Source of the DNA: Planctomycetota bacterium
Lineage (GTDB): Bacteria > Planctomycetota > UBA1135 > JADKAF01
Assembly (NCBI GenBank): GCA_016719295.1
Contig: JADKAF010000001.1
Location: 744,001 to 808,000, forward strand
Reading direction: 5' to 3'
Length of the DNA: 64,000 nucleotides
The notes under the pieces are model-generated. The model was not told where the DNA came from, ran no database searches, and saw only the letters and a list, made by a program, of their open reading frames with translations. Made by a program: the position numbers and the translations under genes. Position 1 is the stretch's first letter. Every line of letters starts with the position of its first letter. Below are positions 61,175 to 64,000 of the stretch, one piece after another.

Positions 61175-63790
61175 ATGGGCCAGCTCGCACTTCGCTCCGC
61201 CGCGCTCCTCGCGTCGTTGGCGCTCGACGCGCCCCTCTGCGCCGGCGGCGGACCGGAGACCACCGCCGTCGTGATCGACGCGGGCTCCTCGCTCTCGCTG
61301 CTCGTCGGCTTGCGCTACGCGGAGCTGCGCGGCATCCCTGCGGCGAACCTGCTCTACCTGGAGGGGCTCGACGGCTCCGCGACGCTGTCGCTCGCGGACT
61401 TCCGCGCGCGACTCGAGCAGCCGCTGCGCGCGTTCCTCGCCGCGCGCGAGCGGGGCGCGGAGATCGACACGGTGGCGCTCTCGGTCGATCTGCCGTTCGG
61501 CGTCGAGCTCGGCGAGCTGCTCGCGCGCTTCGACAAGTCCGCGAAGCCGACCTGGGCGACCCCGCGCGCTTCCATCACGGGGGCGCTCTTCCTCGGCGGC
61601 TCGCACGATCTCGAGAGCCTGAGCTGGCTCGCGCTCGACGCGAACGCCTACGCGAGCGCGTCCCTGCGCCGCGAAGGCGAGGAGCTGCGGATGGAGCTGC
61701 CCGCGGAGGGCCGCGCGTTCCGCGTCGATCACGAAGGGCCGCGCGCCATGGCGGTCTCGCTGGGCTGGATCGGCGCGCGCGGCAATCGCTTAGAGGAGGT
61801 GCTCGCGCTGCTCGAGCGCGGTGCCTCGTGCGACGGCACGCGGCCGGCGGGCACCGTCTATCTCATGGAGCAGCTCGACGTGCGCGCGCGGACGCGCATG
61901 CCGAGCTTCGACGAGACGCTGCGTGCGCTGCGCGCGCTCGGGCGCGAGGCCGAGATCCTGCGCGCCGGCGAAGGCGGGCAGGACGGGCTCGTGCCGAAGG
62001 CGAAGACCGACATCCTAGGGCTCGTCGCGGGCTGCAGCGATTTCGATTGGGCTGCCAGCGGGAGCGCGTTCGCTCCGGGAGCGCTCGCGGAGCACCTCAC
62101 CAGCTTCGGCGCGGCCTTCGATCAGCCGGGGCAGACGAAGATCGCGAGCTTCGTGCGGGCCGGTGCCGTCGGCACGAGCGGCGCGGTCTACGAGCCGTAC
62201 GCGCTGGCGCCGAAGTTCCCGCATCCGTTGCTGCACGCGTACTACGCGCAGGGCTTCTCGCTCGCCGAGTCGTTCCATCTCGCCGTCGCGTCGCCCTATC
62301 AGCTCCTCGTGCTCGGCGATCCGCTCGCGCGGCCTTTCGCTCCGGTGCGGAAGCTCGCGCTGGAAGGTCTGCCGAAGGACGGCGTGCTGACAGGACCGCT
62401 CGAGCTGCGCGTGCGCGCCGAAGGGGCGGGCGAGCGCGAGCTCGCGGCACTCGAGCTGTGGTGCGAGGGTCGGCGCCTCGCGCGCGGGGCGGTGGGCTCC
62501 GCCCTCGCGTTCGATCCGGCGCGCTTGGTCGACGGCGGCTACGAGCTGCACGCCGTCGCGATCGGCGCGGACGCTGCCGCGACGCGGAGCGCGGCGCGAG
62601 CCGTGGTCGAGCTCCGGCGCGCTCCGAGCGGCTTCGCGTCGCTCGAGATGCCGAGCAGCTGCAAGTACGGCGCGGAGCTCGCGCTCGCGGCGCGTCATGC
62701 GCGCGCCGAGCGCGTCGAGCTCTGGCGCGGCGAGCAGCGCTTGCTCGCGCTGGCGCGCGACGGCGAGCGCTTCCGCGCGAGCTTGGCCGCGGTGCGCCTC
62801 GGCCCCGGTGCGAGCTGGTTGCACCTGCGCGCGTTCTCGGGCGAGAGCCTGCTCGAGCGCAGCGCGCTGCGGAGAGTCGAGGTCGCGCCGCCGCCGCTCG
62901 CGGAGCCCGTCGCTCCCGCGCGCCTCGGATGGCTGCCGGGCGTGGTCGCGCGTTGCACGCTCGCGAGCGGAGTGCGCGAGCTCGCGCTCGGCACCTGCGT
63001 CGGCGGCGACGATCGCGGCTTGCGCAATCGCCTTGAAACGCTCGGAGAGCCCGTGCAGCGCGTCGAGATCGAAGGCGAGATCCGCCTCGACGAAGGCTGG
63101 AGCCAGCTCCGTCTCGCGGGCGTCGCGGAAGCGGAGCTCGAGCTCGGCGGGTTCGTACGCGAAGGCGCGGGCGCCTCGCCGTCGAAGACCTGCTCGGTCG
63201 CGCGCTGGTGCGGTCGCGCGCGCGCCGGCTGGCATCCGTTCCGCTTGCGCTGCGCGCCGCATCCGACGCTGCCGCTCGAGCTCAGCGTGCAAGGCTCGGG
63301 AGAGGCCGGAGCGATCGAGGGCGCGCGGCTGCGCCATGCGCCGCCCTGGGTCGCGGGGTTCCATCCGGCCGATGAGGCGCTGCTCCCGAGCGGGGCCGCG
63401 GCGCAGCTCCTCGACGGCAGCGCGAGCGAGGCCGCGACCCTCGATGCCGAGCAGGGCCTCGTGCTGCGCTGGAAGAAGGCGCCATCCAAGATCACCTCCG
63501 TCGTCCTGCGTCTCCCCGAGGGCGCCAGCGAAGCGCGGCCCGCGCCGAGCGCGTGGTTCGTGGAGACGCGGAAGGGCGCGAAGGGCAAGTGGACCGAGGT
63601 GAAGAATGCCCGCGCCCTGATCTGCCCCGCGCTCGCGCGGCCGCTCAACAAGAACCAGGCGACCGCGTGGATCCGCTTCGACTTCGACCCGGTCGCGGCG
63701 CAGGAGCTGCGGGTCCGCCCGGTCCTGGCGAAGGAGCGCCAGCAGGCGCGCGTGCTCGGGATCGCCACCTACGAAGCGCGATCCCGCTGA
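61175..63790 (+). CDS. TIGR03790-family secreted protein
   Basis: 871 residues from an ATG with a signal-like LALRSAALLASLALDAPLCAG; an in-frame ATG at 61115 would add 20 residues. The first 380 residues follow the TIGR03790 pattern: VVIDAGSSLSLLVGLRYAELRGIP near the start and GAVGTSGAVYEPYALAPKFP ... LLVLGDPLARPF near residue 336-385, with a gingipain-like cysteine-peptidase flavour. No catalytic Cys-His pair was confirmed. The remaining 490 residues are beta-rich domains that look like PKD/galactose-binding modules. Function unknown. Confidence 0.8.
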   Translation: MGQLALRSAALLASLALDAPLCAGGGPETTAVVIDAGSSLSLLVGLRYAELRGIPAANLLYLEGLDGSATLSLADFRARLEQPLRAFLAARERGAEIDTVALSVDLPFGVELGELLARFDKSAKPTWATPRASITGALFLGGSHDLESLSWLALDANAYASASLRREGEELRMELPAEGRAFRVDHEGPRAMAVSLGWIGARGNRLEEVLALLERGASCDGTRPAGTVYLMEQLDVRARTRMPSFDETLRALRALGREAEILRAGEGGQDGLVPKAKTDILGLVAGCSDFDWAASGSAFAPGALAEHLTSFGAAFDQPGQTKIASFVRAGAVGTSGAVYEPYALAPKFPHPLLHAYYAQGFSLAESFHLAVASPYQLLVLGDPLARPFAPVRKLALEGLPKDGVLTGPLELRVRAEGAGERELAALELWCEGRRLARGAVGSALAFDPARLVDGGYELHAVAIGADAAATRSAARAVVELRRAPSGFASLEMPSSCKYGAELALAARHARAERVELWRGEQRLLALARDGERFRASLAAVRLGPGASWLHLRAFSGESLLERSALRRVEVAPPPLAEPVAPARLGWLPGVVARCTLASGVRELALGTCVGGDDRGLRNRLETLGEPVQRVEIEGEIRLDEGWSQLRLAGVAEAELELGGFVREGAGASPSKTCSVARWCGRARAGWHPFRLRCAPHPTLPLELSVQGSGEAGAIEGARLRHAPPWVAGFHPADEALLPSGAAAQLLDGSASEAATLDAEQGLVLRWKKAPSKITSVVLRLPEGASEARPAPSAWFVETRKGAKGKWTEVKNARALICPALARPLNKNQATAWIRFDFDPVAAQELRVRPVLAKERQQARVLGIATYEARSR

Positions 63791-63914
63791 GCGGAGCGCC
63801 GCGCGCGATCCCTCGGCCGCGGGGCGAGGTATAGCTGCGCCTTTCCCCCGGCCGATCCAGACAGTAGCCTGCCTCGCCTTCGAAGGCCGGCGGACGGCCT
63901 CCTAGAGCGCATCC

Positions 63915-64000
63915 ATGGGCATGATCCTGGTCACGGGCGGAGCTGGCTTCATCGGCAGCAACCTGGTCGCCGGCTTGGTCGCCGACGGCCGCGAGGTCGC
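63915..64000 (+). CDS. NAD-dependent nucleotide-sugar epimerase/dehydratase, N-terminal fragment
   Basis: Only about 28 residues fall within the window. MILVTGGAGFIGSNLV contains the extended-SDR NAD-binding motif G-x-x-G-x-x-G, the N-terminus of GalE/RfbB-type enzymes, which act on UDP- or dTDP-sugars in the cytoplasm. Two starts are possible, 63915 or the ATG at 63921. With galK and the nucleotide-sugar enzymes in the window it would fit sugar activation, but the specificity cannot be judged from this much sequence. Confidence 0.8.
   Translation, partial: MGMILVTGGAGFIGSNLVAGLVADGREV

Overview
The window is about 69% GC by eye, densely coded, and has the gene repertoire of a Planctomycetota chromosome. 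It carries two secreted formylglycine sulfatases, a DUF1080 (3-keto-disaccharide hydrolase) module, a PmoA/DUF6807 protein, a TIGR03790-type protein, secreted LamG proteins with a shared C-terminal domain, many lipoproteins and a self-contained SUF iron-sulfur operon. Functional calls rest on motifs read by eye in the translated sequence; no database search was run.

Layout. 1-6.7 kb: a partial SGNH-hydrolase gene (minus), then a plus-strand run of a LamG secreted protein, GT2 glycosyltransferase, sulfatase, FAD glycerol-3-phosphate dehydrogenase and a small TPR protein. 6.7-13.3 kb: a minus-strand suf operon in the order sufR-like Rrf2 regulator, sufB, sufC, sufD, sufS, sufU, sufT, with stem-loops at the sufB/sufC and sufC/sufD junctions and a dyad in front of the regulator. 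13.5-16.6 kb: a Tat-exported TIM-barrel isomerase, a cupin lipoprotein and a PmoA-family lipoprotein. 16.7-19.4 kb: ferrochelatase, acetyltransferase, bacilliredoxin and two small proteins. 19.6-24.8 kb: a proteostasis island of clpB (with a one-base frameshift), a sigma-54 enhancer-binding regulator without a sensory domain, and two hsp20 genes. Sequences matching -24/-12 promoters lie directly before clpB and the first hsp20.

24.8-41.1 kb: a PLP enzyme and galactokinase (divergent), an arylsulfotransferase-like lipoprotein, a cytochrome c lipoprotein translationally coupled to a 1416-residue fusion (beta-propeller, DUF1080, M49-type peptidase), an unknown lipoprotein, a second sulfatase, a homocysteine methyltransferase, a propeller lipoprotein and a tRNA-dihydrouridine synthase. 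The methyltransferase and propeller genes are bracketed by two 63-bp copies of the sulfatase 3' end that differ only at synonymous sites. 41.1-49.5 kb: a fucokinase-like/pyrophosphorylase fusion coupled to a nucleotidyltransferase, an unknown gene, moaA, a repeat-rich secreted protein and a SixA-like phosphatase. 49.5-50.4 kb: a decayed AAA/RecD-like helicase. 50.4-64 kb: Nudix hydrolase, radical SAM protein, Gfo/Idh/MocA oxidoreductase, HrpB helicase, a sugar-binding-fold protein, a secreted protein, an astacin-like protease, a TIGR03790 protein and the start of a nucleotide-sugar epimerase.

A long palindromic element occurs twice, at 16586-16732 and 53685-53761, each time between genes. I see no tRNA, rRNA, CRISPR array, transposase or prophage gene. 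The best candidates for something undescribed are the sigma-54 proteostasis module, the palindromic element, and the two unusual fusion proteins.
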